DNA of 44,912 nt from a virus. Shown here piece by piece: positions 19,469 through 28,700 of the stretch. The stretch spans positions 1 through 44,912 of IMG/VR virus record IMGVR_UViG_3300028800_000152; one strand, 5' to 3'. The notes under the pieces are model-generated. The model saw only the letters and a list, made by a program, of their open reading frames with translations. It had not been told where the DNA came from and did not search any database. A program made the translations under genes and the position numbers. Every line of letters begins with the position of its first letter. Position 1 is the stretch's first letter.

Positions 19469-19648
19469 ATGAAAAAGTACGTTTACACAGACCACCAGAC
19501 CAAAAGCCGATTTGTTCAAATCGACAACGTCGTTTTCGAGTGCCTTGCGGCCAACATCGCCGAGGCCGATGCGGCGTTCCTGGCGGCGACCGGCCTTGTG
19601 GCCGCCAAGCTTTTCAACGTCGGCTGCGAAGTGCGGGACGCACAATGA
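19469..19648 (+). CDS. Hypothetical 59-residue protein
   Basis: ATG after GGAGGAC. The product (MKKYVYTDHQTKSRFVQIDN...) has an N-terminal beta hairpin, an Ala-rich helix and a C-terminal strand ending in CEVRDAQ. ATGA overlap with the next gene. Function unknown. Confidence 0.66.
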   Translation: MKKYVYTDHQTKSRFVQIDNVVFECLAANIAEADAAFLAATGLVAAKLFNVGCEVRDAQ

Positions 19649-19984
19649 ACCCGAAGCAGCAAGGGACGATCGAGCGGATTAAGACCGCCATCGTCGAGAT
19701 GAAATCTTGCGGTAAGCCCGACAAATACGAGTTCAAGCAATTCAAGATCGTCGATGACGGCAAGCTGGTCTTCCTGGTTACCGAGTACGGCATGATCGGC
19801 GACGAAGGCACGATGGCCTCGCTGATGGTCCGCGACCGCCGAATGTTCATGATCCGGCAAGGCCGGCGGCGTCCAGCTTCTGAACTTAGACGCGAACCTC
19901 CGAAACACGAGCCCAAAGGGCATCCGCGGCATTTTCAAGTCCGTGAACTTCTACCATTTACCGGAAAAGAAAGGGGTTTTCTGA
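19645..19984 (+). pseudogene. Frameshifted small gene
   Basis: ATG at 19645 (ATGA overlap) opens a protein beginning MNPKQQGTIERIKTAIVEMK. After 72 codons the frame turns into Arg-rich noise, while the +1 frame from 19862 continues as GGVQLLNLDANLRNTSPKGI...EKKGVF and stops with TGA at 19982-19984, overlapping the next ATG (TGATG). One extra G at 19861-19862 explains this. Without correction the frame runs on into the downstream gene. The intact protein would be about 111 residues. Either a true mutation or a sequence error. Confidence 0.7.
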
Positions 19985-21984
19985 TGCGCTACACTGCCAC
20001 TTATTCGCCTGACGACAACAAGCTACGGCTCTACGCCTCGAGCCGCCTGGACGCCGAGACGTACGCCAAGGTGAAGGCCGCCGGCTTTCGCTGGGCGCCC
20101 AAGCAAGAGCTCTTTGTCGCGCCCGCCTGGACGCCTGCCCGCGAGGATCTGTTGATTGACCTCGCCGGCGAGATCGAAGACGAGGACAAGAGCCTGGTCG
20201 AGCGCGCCGAGGAGCGGGCCGAGCGGTTCGAAGACTACAGCGAGGCCAGGACCGCGGACGCGGAAAGCGCCCGCAAGGCTGTGGCCGCGATCGCCGACAA
20301 CATCCCGTTTGGCCAGCCGATCTTGATCGGCCATCACAGCGAGAAGCGCGCACGCCGAGACAAAGAGAAGATCGACAACGGCATGCGCAAGGCCGTCAAG
20401 ATGTGGAACACTGCCAATTACTGGCAGGGTCGAGCTGCCGGCGCGATCGCCGCGGCCAAATACAAAGAGCTGCCGGCAGTTCGCCATCGCCGGATAAAGG
20501 GCCTCGAGTCCGACAAGCGGAAGGCCGAGAAGAACAAACAGGAAGCCGCCATGTGGCTGCACCTGTGGACCGAGTGCGGCAACGAACCCGACAAGGAATT
20601 GCAGGCCAAGGTCGCGCTCAGGATCGCCGGCGGTTGCTGGCTGCACTTGCCGCGGAAGGAAGGCGATCGAGAAGACCTCTCGCACAACCCGACTGCCCAC
20701 GATGTCTTGAGCAATTCATACCCGACCTTGTATGCGCCGCGGTCGGTCGACGAGGTGGTCGAGTACGCGAAGAAGGTCTATCCGGCCAACATCGCGCACT
20801 ACGAGCGATGGATCGCGCACTATGAGAATCGCCTGGTCTACGAGCGGGCGATGCTCAACGAGCAGATCGGCAATGGCGAGATCGGGTCAGGCTTTGGCGG
20901 CCGGTTCGACATTAAGCCCGGCGGCAAGGTCCTCACCAGGGGCGAATGGCTGGTCGTGATCCGGGTCAACAAGTCGAACGGCGCGATCAACAGCGTGACC
21001 ACCCAGGCGCCGGCAAGCGTCCACTGGGCGAAGACCTGGAAGTACAGCATCGAGAAGATCGTCGACTACCAGCCGCCGACCGAGGAGATGGCGGCTAAGG
21101 TCAAGAAGGCGACCGCGCTGCCCCCGATCTGCAACTACCCTGGCGATGGGTTCCGTGAAATGACCCAGGCCGAGTGGGCGGCGATGATGAAACGGAAGTG
21201 GTCCGACTTCCCGTATTACGGCGTCGCCAGGGCCACCGACACCGCCGGCTGTCACCGGTTCCGACAGGTCCCGGCCGGCATGATGAAAAAGCAGCAGGTG
21301 TTCTTGACCGACGCCAAGGTGGTGATGCCGCCGAAGCCCGAGCCTAAGTCACCCGAAAACGCGCTGCCAGCGCCCCAGCCGCGGGCGCCTGTGAGCCGAC
21401 CGCAGACGGCCGCTAGGGAGGTGCCTGACGACATCGAGGCCATGCGGCAGGCCTTAAAAGGCGGGGGCGCCCAGGTCGTCGTCGCCAACCAGCTGTTTCC
21501 GACCCCGCCTGACCTGGCGGAGCGGGCCGTCGAGTTGGCGGAAATAGAGCCGAGCCACCGAGTGCTGGAGCCCAGCGCCGGCACTGGGCGCCTCGTCGAC
21601 GCTCTTGGTGCGGTTCCAGGTGCCAAGGTTGTTGCCGTCGAAATCTCACCAACGATAGCCGACAATCTGCGCTTGCGGTCGAATACTAAGCACGAAGTGC
21701 GATGCGCCGACTTCCTCGAGTGCAACGGCGATTTGGGCAAGTTCGATCGGATCGTGATGAACCCGCCGTTCGAAAGGGGTGCCGACATCAAGCACATCAA
21801 GCACGCGCTGGGCTTTCTCAAGCCCGGCGGCCGCCTGGTGGCAATCTGCGCCAACGGCCCGCGGCAGCAAGAGCAGCTCAAGCCGCTGGCTTCCCACTGG
21901 GAGGAGCTGCCGTCCGGCACATTCTCCGGCACCGGTGTTAATGCTGCCTTGCTGGCAATCGATGCGGGAGGAGGTGCGCCGTGA
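19984..21984 (+). CDS. DUF3560-adenine methyltransferase fusion
   Basis: A 666-residue protein. Residues 1-180 match DUF3560: YTATYSPDDNKLRLYASSRL, the AGFRWAPKQELFVAPAW turn, then a long charged helix. The middle (about 180-480) is helical and of unknown role. The C-terminal 170 residues are a class I methyltransferase with the SAM motif VLEPSAGTGRLVDAL (about 526-540) and catalytic NPPF (about 593-596), as in N6-adenine DNA methyltransferases. Such fusions occur in phages and plasmids and may protect phage DNA from host restriction. The start at 19984 overlaps the upstream stop (TGATG) after AAAGGGG. GTGA overlap downstream. Confidence 0.85.
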   Translation: MRYTATYSPDDNKLRLYASSRLDAETYAKVKAAGFRWAPKQELFVAPAWTPAREDLLIDLAGEIEDEDKSLVERAEERAERFEDYSEARTADAESARKAVAAIADNIPFGQPILIGHHSEKRARRDKEKIDNGMRKAVKMWNTANYWQGRAAGAIAAAKYKELPAVRHRRIKGLESDKRKAEKNKQEAAMWLHLWTECGNEPDKELQAKVALRIAGGCWLHLPRKEGDREDLSHNPTAHDVLSNSYPTLYAPRSVDEVVEYAKKVYPANIAHYERWIAHYENRLVYERAMLNEQIGNGEIGSGFGGRFDIKPGGKVLTRGEWLVVIRVNKSNGAINSVTTQAPASVHWAKTWKYSIEKIVDYQPPTEEMAAKVKKATALPPICNYPGDGFREMTQAEWAAMMKRKWSDFPYYGVARATDTAGCHRFRQVPAGMMKKQQVFLTDAKVVMPPKPEPKSPENALPAPQPRAPVSRPQTAAREVPDDIEAMRQALKGGGAQVVVANQLFPTPPDLAERAVELAEIEPSHRVLEPSAGTGRLVDALGAVPGAKVVAVEISPTIADNLRLRSNTKHEVRCADFLECNGDLGKFDRIVMNPPFERGADIKHIKHALGFLKPGGRLVAICANGPRQQEQLKPLASHWEELPSGTFSGTGVNAALLAIDAGGGAP

Positions 21985-22178
21985 AGGAGAGCGACATCCT
22001 CTACGAGAGCGGCGACTACTGGATCGCCCGAACGCCCCGCCGTAAGGGTTTCGAAGTCTACAAAATCGGTGCCACCCATAGCACTCGCTGCGCGATCATC
22101 GGCTACGAGGGCCAGAAAGGCCTCGATCTCGCCAAGGAAGAGATCAAACGCCGGCAGGTTTCCAATGCGCCATCTTGA
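21981..22178 (+). CDS. Hypothetical 65-residue protein
   Basis: A GTG start overlaps the methyltransferase stop (GTGA) after GGAGGAGG. The product (MKESDILYESGDYWIARTPR...) is a small beta-rich domain with a C-terminal helix (DLAKEEIKRRQ), typical of short phage proteins. It ends within promoter copy 7. Confidence 0.65.
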   Translation: MKESDILYESGDYWIARTPRRKGFEVYKIGATHSTRCAIIGYEGQKGLDLAKEEIKRRQVSNAPS

Positions 22179-22204
22179 CGTGGTACGCCACGACGGCATA
22201 TACG
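22166..22204 (+). promoter_or_regulatory. Repeated early promoter, copy 7 (divergent)
   Basis: TGCGCCATC arm, TTGACG (22175-22180), spacer with GTACGCC-ACGAC-GGC, TATACG (22199-22204). The right arm is GGCATA rather than GGCGTA, making it the most diverged copy. It overlaps the end of gene 21981-22178. Confidence 0.7.
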
Positions 22205-22242
22205 ACATTGGCGACAATTCACAAAACAAGGACAACGCCACC

Positions 22243-22434
22243 ATGACTTACACCCAGTACCGCGCGGCCCTCAAGAAGCTCGGCCTCACCATTGTGGGCG
22301 CCGCCGATCCCTTCTGCCTGAGCAGGCGCCATGCACAGCGGATAGCCGCTGGCGACGCGCCGATACCGGACCTGCTGGCCAGGGTCGTCAAGCTGTTGCT
22401 GGCCGGCAGGCTGACGCTGGCTGACCTGGAATAA
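22243..22434 (+). CDS. Small helix-turn-helix protein
   Basis: A 63-residue protein. Residues 4-45 (YRAALKKLGLTIVGAADPFCLSRR...) fit a lambda-repressor-like helix-turn-helix: a first helix, a turn with GAADPF, then a recognition helix containing RRHAQRIAAG. The leader from promoter copy 7 is about 30 bases. It is a candidate for the regulator of the repeated promoters, by position only. Confidence 0.65.
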   Translation: MTYTQYRAALKKLGLTIVGAADPFCLSRRHAQRIAAGDAPIPDLLARVVKLLLAGRLTLADLE

Positions 22435-22440
22435 AAGGCA

Positions 22441-22917
22441 ATGCAAATCTTCGTCGATATGGATGGGGTGCTGGCCGACTTCGATCGGCACTACGAGGCG
22501 TACTTCGGCCAGCCGCCGCCCGATGACGTCGACTGGGGGCTTATCCGCAAGATCCCGAACTTCTATGCGAATCTGCCGCCGATGCCCGACATGGCCGAGC
22601 TCTGGCGATTCCTGGAGCCTTACAAGCCGATCGTGCTCACGGGCGTACCCAACAACAACAACGTACCGGGCGCCGCTGACGAAAAGCGGGCCTGGGGCCG
22701 GCGGCACCTGGGCGCTCATGTCGAGGTCCGATGCTGCCGGTCCAAGGATAAGTGCCTGCACGCAGCTCCTGGCGACGTCCTCATCGATGACTGGGACCGC
22801 TACCGGCACCTATGGTTGGCCAAAGGCGGTCGGTGGATTACGCACTGGTCGGCGGCCGAGACCATTGCCGAGCTCAGAACCATTCTTAAAGGGAGGGAAT
22901 ATGTCGTCGTCGACTGA
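22441..22917 (+). CDS. HAD-superfamily 5'(3')-deoxyribonucleotidase-like protein
   Basis: A 158-residue protein with HAD motif I DMDGVLADFD (nucleophile Asp6, acid/base Asp8), motif II IVLTGVP (Thr67) and motif IV LIDDWD (Asp116/Asp117). A basic residue between motifs (RSKDK, about 100-104) would complete the site. This matches the NT5C-like deoxynucleotidases that remove phosphate from dNMPs; phages use them to shape nucleotide pools. Normal length for the family. Confidence 0.82.
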   Translation: MQIFVDMDGVLADFDRHYEAYFGQPPPDDVDWGLIRKIPNFYANLPPMPDMAELWRFLEPYKPIVLTGVPNNNNVPGAADEKRAWGRRHLGAHVEVRCCRSKDKCLHAAPGDVLIDDWDRYRHLWLAKGGRWITHWSAAETIAELRTILKGREYVVVD

Positions 22918-23206
22918 CTTGCTTATCCGCGCCCGAAACATGATCGCCGACGCGATCGACGAAGCCGGCGGCTGTGACCACAAGGTGGGTATTTGCGCCT
23001 GCGCCGATGCGGCCCTGATGGGGGAAATCGATAGGTATCTAATCCGATTTTGCGCCCCGGATGGCATCGGCCAGCTCGTGGCCATCTGCGCCGCGGCCGC
23101 CGGCCGAGAGCGGGAAATGCGAGCAAAGTGGGGAAATCGGATGGCCGCAGCTATCGCCGCCTATGCCAGGGACATTGCGACCGAGGCGACAGACTGGGAC
23201 GAATAA
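22901..23206 (+). CDS. Hypothetical 101-residue protein
   Basis: It starts inside the end of the nucleotidase gene after GGGAGGGA. The product (MSSSTDLLIRARNMIADAID...) is mostly helical with a Cys/His cluster (CDHKVGICACADA, about residues 25-37) that may bind metal. It precedes promoter copy 8. Function unknown. Confidence 0.64.
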   Translation: MSSSTDLLIRARNMIADAIDEAGGCDHKVGICACADAALMGEIDRYLIRFCAPDGIGQLVAICAAAAGREREMRAKWGNRMAAAIAAYARDIATEATDWDE

Positions 23207-23212
23207 ACCTTA

Positions 23213-23250
23213 TACGGCCTATTGACGTATGCGCCATAATGGCGTATATA
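23213..23250 (+). promoter_or_regulatory. Repeated early promoter, copy 8
   Basis: TACGGCCTA arm, TTGACG (23222-23227), 17-base spacer TGCGCC-ATAAT-GGCG, TATATA (23245-23250). It drives the last short operon at 23279. Confidence 0.85.
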
Positions 23251-23278
23251 TTAGTACCGAGGTATGGAGGACCTCATC

Positions 23279-23437
23279 ATGAAGATCGTGGAGAAAGCAC
23301 TCAAAAGCATCCTCGAGCTCGTCTGCAAGAAGAAACCCGCCAACCTGGACGAGGCCAAGGGGATGTTAGCGATCATCGAAGTGATCGCCGAAAACGCTCT
23401 CGGCGAGGCCAAGGCGGAAAAGGCGGAGGCAGCATGA
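23279..23437 (+). CDS. Small helical protein
   Basis: A 52-residue helical protein (MKIVEKALKSILELVCKKKP...) with an Ala/Glu/Lys-rich end, after GGAGGAC. It looks like a short amphipathic helical pair and overlaps the next gene (ATGA). Function unknown. Confidence 0.62.
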   Translation: MKIVEKALKSILELVCKKKPANLDEAKGMLAIIEVIAENALGEAKAEKAEAA

Positions 23438-23604
23438 AGCCGTCGAAGAAGGTTGATCTCCGCGGCAAGTTACTGCGCCGTTATGATCGCGAGTATACCG
23501 AGCTCAGCAATGTGCGCGTGATCGAGGAGAACGGCTCGTTGCTCTACGTCGAGAACGAAGCCACGGGCGAGCGCGATTGGTGCGGCCGCGAAGAAGCATT
23601 CTGA
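23434..23604 (+). CDS. Hypothetical 56-residue protein
   Basis: ATGA-coupled to the previous gene with GGCGGAGG upstream. The product (MKPSKKVDLRGKLLRRYDRE...) has a beta-type end (VRVIEENGSLLYVENEATGE). It is the last rightward gene, facing the leftward gene at 23610 with a five-base gap. Confidence 0.62.
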   Translation: MKPSKKVDLRGKLLRRYDREYTELSNVRVIEENGSLLYVENEATGERDWCGREEAF

Positions 23605-23609
23605 AAAAA

Positions 23610-23780
23610 TCAAGCAGACGCTTTCCTGACGACATTTTCTGCGGCCGCCTTTAAGGCCGCGGTTTCTTCATCCAACTTTTTCAGGCCCTCTTCTGTAAGC
23701 GGCAGCTTACGAGGCGGGCCTGGTTCGTTTTCAAAGGCATCGGCCGGGATCGGCCCGGTCTGGAAGCTGTAATCACTCAT
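23610..23780 (-). CDS. Hypothetical 56-residue protein
   Basis: It starts within the end of the kinase gene (ATG 23778-23780) and encodes MSDYSFQTGPIPADAFENEP..., a Pro-rich segment then a helix LPLTEEGLKKLDEETAALKA. Last gene of the long leftward block. A GCGGCC/GGCCGC hairpin followed by GGTTTCTT inside it (about 23640-23668, plus strand) might end rightward transcription. Confidence 0.6.
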   Translation of the reverse strand: MSDYSFQTGPIPADAFENEPGPPRKLPLTEEGLKKLDEETAALKAAAENVVRKASA

Positions 23781-25731
23781 CGCCGTCTGATCTGGAGACG
23801 AGCTGCGGCGCTTTTCCGGAGTTGTCATAGACAGCCCACTTTCTCATGTTGGCAGACAATTTATCGAAGTTCTTTTCGTTTTGCGTGTTGCCCAGGACGA
23901 TCTCCGGCGGCACAAAGCGGCCGGTAAAGGTCCCGCCCTTGGAGTAGCGGCCGAGCGCCCGCTTCGTCGCATCCTGGGGCGAGAGATACATGTAATAGCC
24001 CTCGACCTCGTAGCCAGACGCCACGTAAGCGGCCATGCGCTGGCCGGCGCTGCCTTCGCTCTTGAGCGTAGCATCGTGGATGACGTTGACGCCGAGCTTG
24101 GTGCACATGCGATCGATGATGTCGACGACGTCGCCCGATTCCTCATGGAACTGAGCAGCGTTCCAGCCTTCGTAGGGCGGGTCGCCGCCGAGCTCGCCCA
24201 GGAGGCTTTTGATTTCGTCGACATCCAGGAGGAGCGACGTGTTTTCGTTCACCGGCGCATTTTCCGACTTCGTCAACCAGCTCTTGCCGGAGCCGCCGCG
24301 GCCACCGAGCATGGTCAGCACGGGCTTCTCGCCGGCGGCCGGCATCGACCTGGCGATCGCTTCCGGCGTGAGGATGTGGTCGATGATTTTCTTGTGAACG
24401 GCCTGGCGCTCCGGCGTGTAGGTGCCGTCCTCGAGCTTGAACTGCTTGTCGGTCGGCACGACCTTCGCCAACCGCTCGCGCGTTTTCTGGATGGCTTCCG
24501 CACCGCCCGGGAATTCGGCGACGATCTCGTCCGCGGTCTTTGTCGGCGGCTGGTAGAGCTGCGATGCCGTGGCCAGCTTACGCTCCGGCTTAACCCAGCC
24601 TGAGAGCTCCCTCGCAGCTTCATCGATGTCGCGGATTTCGATGTGGCCGGTAGGGTCGCCGTCCTTATCGAAGAACGTAATACGATATGGCTCGGTGTCG
24701 CGTGAGGTTGCCGGTGTCAGCATCCAGGTGCGGCCGTTGCCGGTTTCGACTTCGAAAGAACCTTCATCAGTGAGCGATTTTTCGATTCGCGACTTTAGCT
24801 TTTCGCGTGCGGCTTTCTGTTTCGCAACGTGCTGCTGAAACTCAGCCTTTGTCTTTTGCGGTTTCGCGGCTCCGCCGCTGCTTCCGCCGCCGGGACCGAA
24901 CTGGCCGGCATTGCCAGGCTGGCCTCGAGGGTGGTCGCCTTCATTCCAGGCTGCATCGAAGGCGGCACCAGGCGCTGATTTATTGGCCAGTGCATGTGCT
25001 ATCTTCAGCAACGCCGGCCGCGATGAGATGTACTCCTTTTTGGCGCCGAATTCGGTGTAACCGATCCTGATCATGTTGGCCACGTAAGGCCGCACATCGC
25101 GCGATTTAAGCCCGAATAGCTGCGCGGCCGCCGGCATCAGGAAACGCATTTCGGTGGTCGGCCGCAGGTCGAGGAACTTCAGGTCAGTATCGCTGATCTC
25201 TTGACTGCCGGAGAGGAGGTGCTCGGCGAGCTTGGCACGGCGGACATTGTCCTCGGCCTTCTTGCGGTCGGTCAATTCCCGGTTTTTGAGCCATTGCTTG
25301 GCTTCCTTAACCGCTTCCTCTTTCGTCGCGTGCAAATTGCTTGAGATGTTGCCGGCAACAACCATGAACTTGCCGCGTCCGAGCTGGCCCTTGCCCTCTA
25401 CGAAGCCGGCGCCTGGCGGCAGATCGGCCAGGAGCTTGTCGTCCTCGTCGCGGTCATTGGGCGCGCGAGCTTCAGGCCCAACCGCGGCGCCACTACCCGC
25501 GCCGCTGCCGAACTTGCCGTCCTCCCGGCGCGGATGATCTTTTTCGTTGAACTCGTCCTCACCGATCTCGAGGCCGTCCTCGCGCCCAGGCGGCACAAGC
25601 CAGACGGATGAATTGTCGTCCTCGAACGTAACCTTGACCAACGAGGCCTCGTCCCGGTCGACGGGCGTGAGGTCGTCGGAGAGGTAGATCACGACAGCTT
25701 CACGGCCATCGATCGTCTGGCGCTCGATCAT
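23773..25731 (-). CDS. Multidomain protein with zeta-toxin-like kinase
   Basis: A 652-residue protein. Two linker-like sites, KDHPRREDGKFGSG (about residues 61-75) and EGDHPRGQPGNAGQFGPG (about 261-280), split it into domains. The C-terminal 250 residues carry a P-loop GGRGGSGKSW (about 475-484), LLLDVDEIKSLL, a conserved HDATLKSEGSAGQR and QNEKNFDKL, resembling zeta-toxin kinases that phosphorylate UDP-amino sugars or related substrates. No antitoxin is adjacent. It follows the portal gene in ATGA overlap, so it may be a virion protein delivered into the host. A longer upstream frame lies inside the portal gene and was rejected. Confidence 0.78.
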   Translation of the reverse strand: MIERQTIDGREAVVIYLSDDLTPVDRDEASLVKVTFEDDNSSVWLVPPGREDGLEIGEDEFNEKDHPRREDGKFGSGAGSGAAVGPEARAPNDRDEDDKLLADLPPGAGFVEGKGQLGRGKFMVVAGNISSNLHATKEEAVKEAKQWLKNRELTDRKKAEDNVRRAKLAEHLLSGSQEISDTDLKFLDLRPTTEMRFLMPAAAQLFGLKSRDVRPYVANMIRIGYTEFGAKKEYISSRPALLKIAHALANKSAPGAAFDAAWNEGDHPRGQPGNAGQFGPGGGSSGGAAKPQKTKAEFQQHVAKQKAAREKLKSRIEKSLTDEGSFEVETGNGRTWMLTPATSRDTEPYRITFFDKDGDPTGHIEIRDIDEAARELSGWVKPERKLATASQLYQPPTKTADEIVAEFPGGAEAIQKTRERLAKVVPTDKQFKLEDGTYTPERQAVHKKIIDHILTPEAIARSMPAAGEKPVLTMLGGRGGSGKSWLTKSENAPVNENTSLLLDVDEIKSLLGELGGDPPYEGWNAAQFHEESGDVVDIIDRMCTKLGVNVIHDATLKSEGSAGQRMAAYVASGYEVEGYYMYLSPQDATKRALGRYSKGGTFTGRFVPPEIVLGNTQNEKNFDKLSANMRKWAVYDNSGKAPQLVSRSDGDE

Positions 25732-28700
25732 GCGGCGTCCTTGTAGATCTTGTCGACGAGCTTGAAAAGGTTGCGCCAGGCCTTTGCACCTTCGCGGTGT
25801 GCCTTCTCGGCAATGCGACCCCGTTTCTGATGGAGCGAGGCCTCGCCTGGTGACCAGCGATGCTCTGGCCAGGTGCCGGTCTCGAGCCGGATTCTGGCCA
25901 TTTCCGCCAACGTCTCGTGGAAAGCGATGTCGGTGGAACATTCGCCCTTGCGCCACGCCTTCCAATACTCCTCGCTGTAGTTTGAAACGCCGTCGCTATT
26001 GGCAAAGACTTCGTGGTCCTTGCTGCCGTAGGCCTCGTGCCAGGCGGTATAGAGCGGGAATTCCGACGCATACGGCTCGCGCAGGCTGCCGTCTGGCTTC
26101 ATCGCCTCTTCTTTGCGCGGTTTGCCTTCGTCGTACTTGCGGATTTTCTTCATCACTTCGTGTGCGTCTTCGCGCACGGTGTTGATGACCTTCTGGAACT
26201 TGGCGTGCTCAATCTCGTGAGCGACGACGCCGGCGGCTGAAGCCTCCGTGAGCTGTTCGGTATACATCATGATTTCACCGGTGCTCAGATCACACGAACC
26301 GGCATATTTGTAATCGCGCCCATTGAGCGAGAAAGTCTTGACCTCGTCGGTCGTCTGAATCTTCGAAATATCAAAGCCCATTTTCTTGGAGATCTGCTTG
26401 GCCATCGCCATTGTGTATTCCGGCGTGGCCTTGGTGAACATCCGGCGCGCTTTTTCTGCCTCTTCCTTTTCGATCTCGGCGTTAATCCGTCGACGCTCCT
26501 CATCGCGAGAGCCTGGGATCGCGTCGCCCCATTGCCAGCCGAGCTTTTCCATCTCGGCCTCGACCGCTTCGTAATCTTCGGCCGAAGCATTTTCGTCGCT
26601 GAGGATCTTGAGGCGCTTTTGGTTCAGGTCCCAGATTTTCTGTTCTTTTTCATCGAGCTTCCGAAGCGGCTTGTCGTCGCCGCCTTCACCTTCGCTGCCG
26701 GCGCCGCCCGCGCTTTCGCTGCTGGCACCGCCGCCACCGGAGCCAAACTTACCGTCCTTGCGTCGCTTATGCTTTGCCTCGTCCCAGTCAGCGTCGCTGG
26801 CGAAAGGGACCCGATCTTCGGAGAGCACCGCCCGCGGCGAGACCTGGTCGTCGCCAACAAAGCGCACGGCGTCGATTTCGGCGTCGAGGATGGCCACGGT
26901 GGCGGCACCCTCGTCGTTGGCCACAAAGCCGAACACACGGCCTGGCCGGCGCTCGCCGCCGCGCTCGTAGCTCACGCGCGAGCCGACCCGGAGGCCTTTG
27001 CGCGCGGCCTCGCTGCCGGCCGGCGGCTCCTTGGCGATGGCGGTCTCGCCACGATGGGACGGCAGGTCGTAGCCGCGCATCCATTCGTAGAGGTCGCCCC
27101 ACGGCAGGCCTCTGACCTCCGGCACCTCCTCGTCCTTCGCCGGCGGCGGTGCCTCGTTGTCTGGCTGCGAGCCGAGACCGGGTCCCGCTTCCGCGAGCGG
27201 CTGAGGGCGGCCCTCCTTCGGCTCGAGGCCCTCTTCCTCCTCCTCGCGCAGCTCGGGCACTTCCTCGGGGTTGAGGTCGGCGTACGGCATTTCGGTGTCG
27301 TCGATGACGCGGCTGCGCACTTCCTTGGGCGCGAGCACGCCGGTGTCGATGTAGACCTGATCGCGCTCGGCCTCCATCTTCTGCAGCTCGGCGATCTCCT
27401 TCGGGTTCATCTCCCAGAGCGGCTCGAAGTTGAAGGTGATGCCCGGGTCGATGTCGCCGAACAGCGAGAGCTGCTCGAAGTTGATGACGCGCGTCAGGTT
27501 TGGCCGCTGGAAGCGGTTCTGGTAGGCGCCGATCGTGTCGTAGTAAGCGCGCAGCACGCCCTCGCTCGAGGCGTTTAGCCCCGTCGGGTTGAGGCCCGTG
27601 AACTTGACGTCTGGAATGCGCACGACCGACATCATGTGTTCCTGCGCCTGCGCCTGCAGCTCGTGAAGGCCTGAGAGCGGCACGGAGACGTTGTGGAACT
27701 CCTCCGTCGCCTTGTTGAGCAGGAACGTGCCCTTGTTGTCGCGGAACGTGTTGAACGTATCCATGCGGCGCAACAGGCCGCCTCGGCCGTCGTCCTGCAG
27801 GATCGCCTGCATGTCGGTCGAGAGCACCATCACGGAGAACGCGTGGATGAGGTCGCCGATCGACTGGCGGGTCTTGAGCCAGATGTCGACGTAGGGTTTG
27901 GCGAGCTGCGAGAGCGAGATGCCGCCGAACGAATATGCGGGCTTGAGCAGGTCGGGCACCGGGTGGCCGATGAAAGTCAGCAGCCGGCTGACGTGCAGCT
28001 CCTTGCCCATGACGTACCATTGCTGCGGATTGTACCAGTCGTGCCGCAGCGGGTTCACCGCGTTGTACGTCATCGGATAGGTCCAGACGGCCTCGATCGG
28101 GCGCACGGCGCGGAACGAGTTCCTCGCGACCTTCGTGCGGCTGAGCTCGTCGCGGCCGTTGCCGATGGGCGTCCGCAGCTCGTCGTCGCCGGCGCCATCG
28201 AGGTCGGTGCCGAAATCCATGTACATGTGAGCGCGGCCGAAGAACCCGTCGTCGCGGCAGAGCGCGTACATCGCGTCGCGCAGCCGAATCCTCTCTTGAT
28301 GGTCCTTGATCTCCTTGACCTTCTCCATCTTGTCGGCGGCCTTGAGCCGCTTCTCGCGGCGCTCCTGCTTGCCCTCCGGGTCCTCGGTGTCCTGCTTCGC
28401 GCGCGCGCGCATTTCCTCGGCGTCGCCCACGACGTCGTAGTCGATCCACTTGCGCGTCGCGTCGTCGGCAATCGTCTCCGACATGACGCGGTACTCGGGC
28501 CGCTGCGCCAGCTCAGAGAGGAACGGGTAGCCGAGGAAGAACAAGCCCTGGGCGCCGACGGCACCCAGCGCGGCGCCGGTGCCAAGCACCGACCACTGGT
28601 TCGCCCCCCACGTGAGGTTCTCGTCCATCGCCATCCGCAGGTGCTTTGACGGCATGGCCCGCGGCGGGTGCTCCGGCAGCCGGAATGGGTTCCGGCTCTC

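Noticed and set aside
19417-19644. Upstream extension of the methyltransferase frame
   Set aside because: It covers the promoter copy 6 and the real gene 19469-19648 in another frame; composition is noise.
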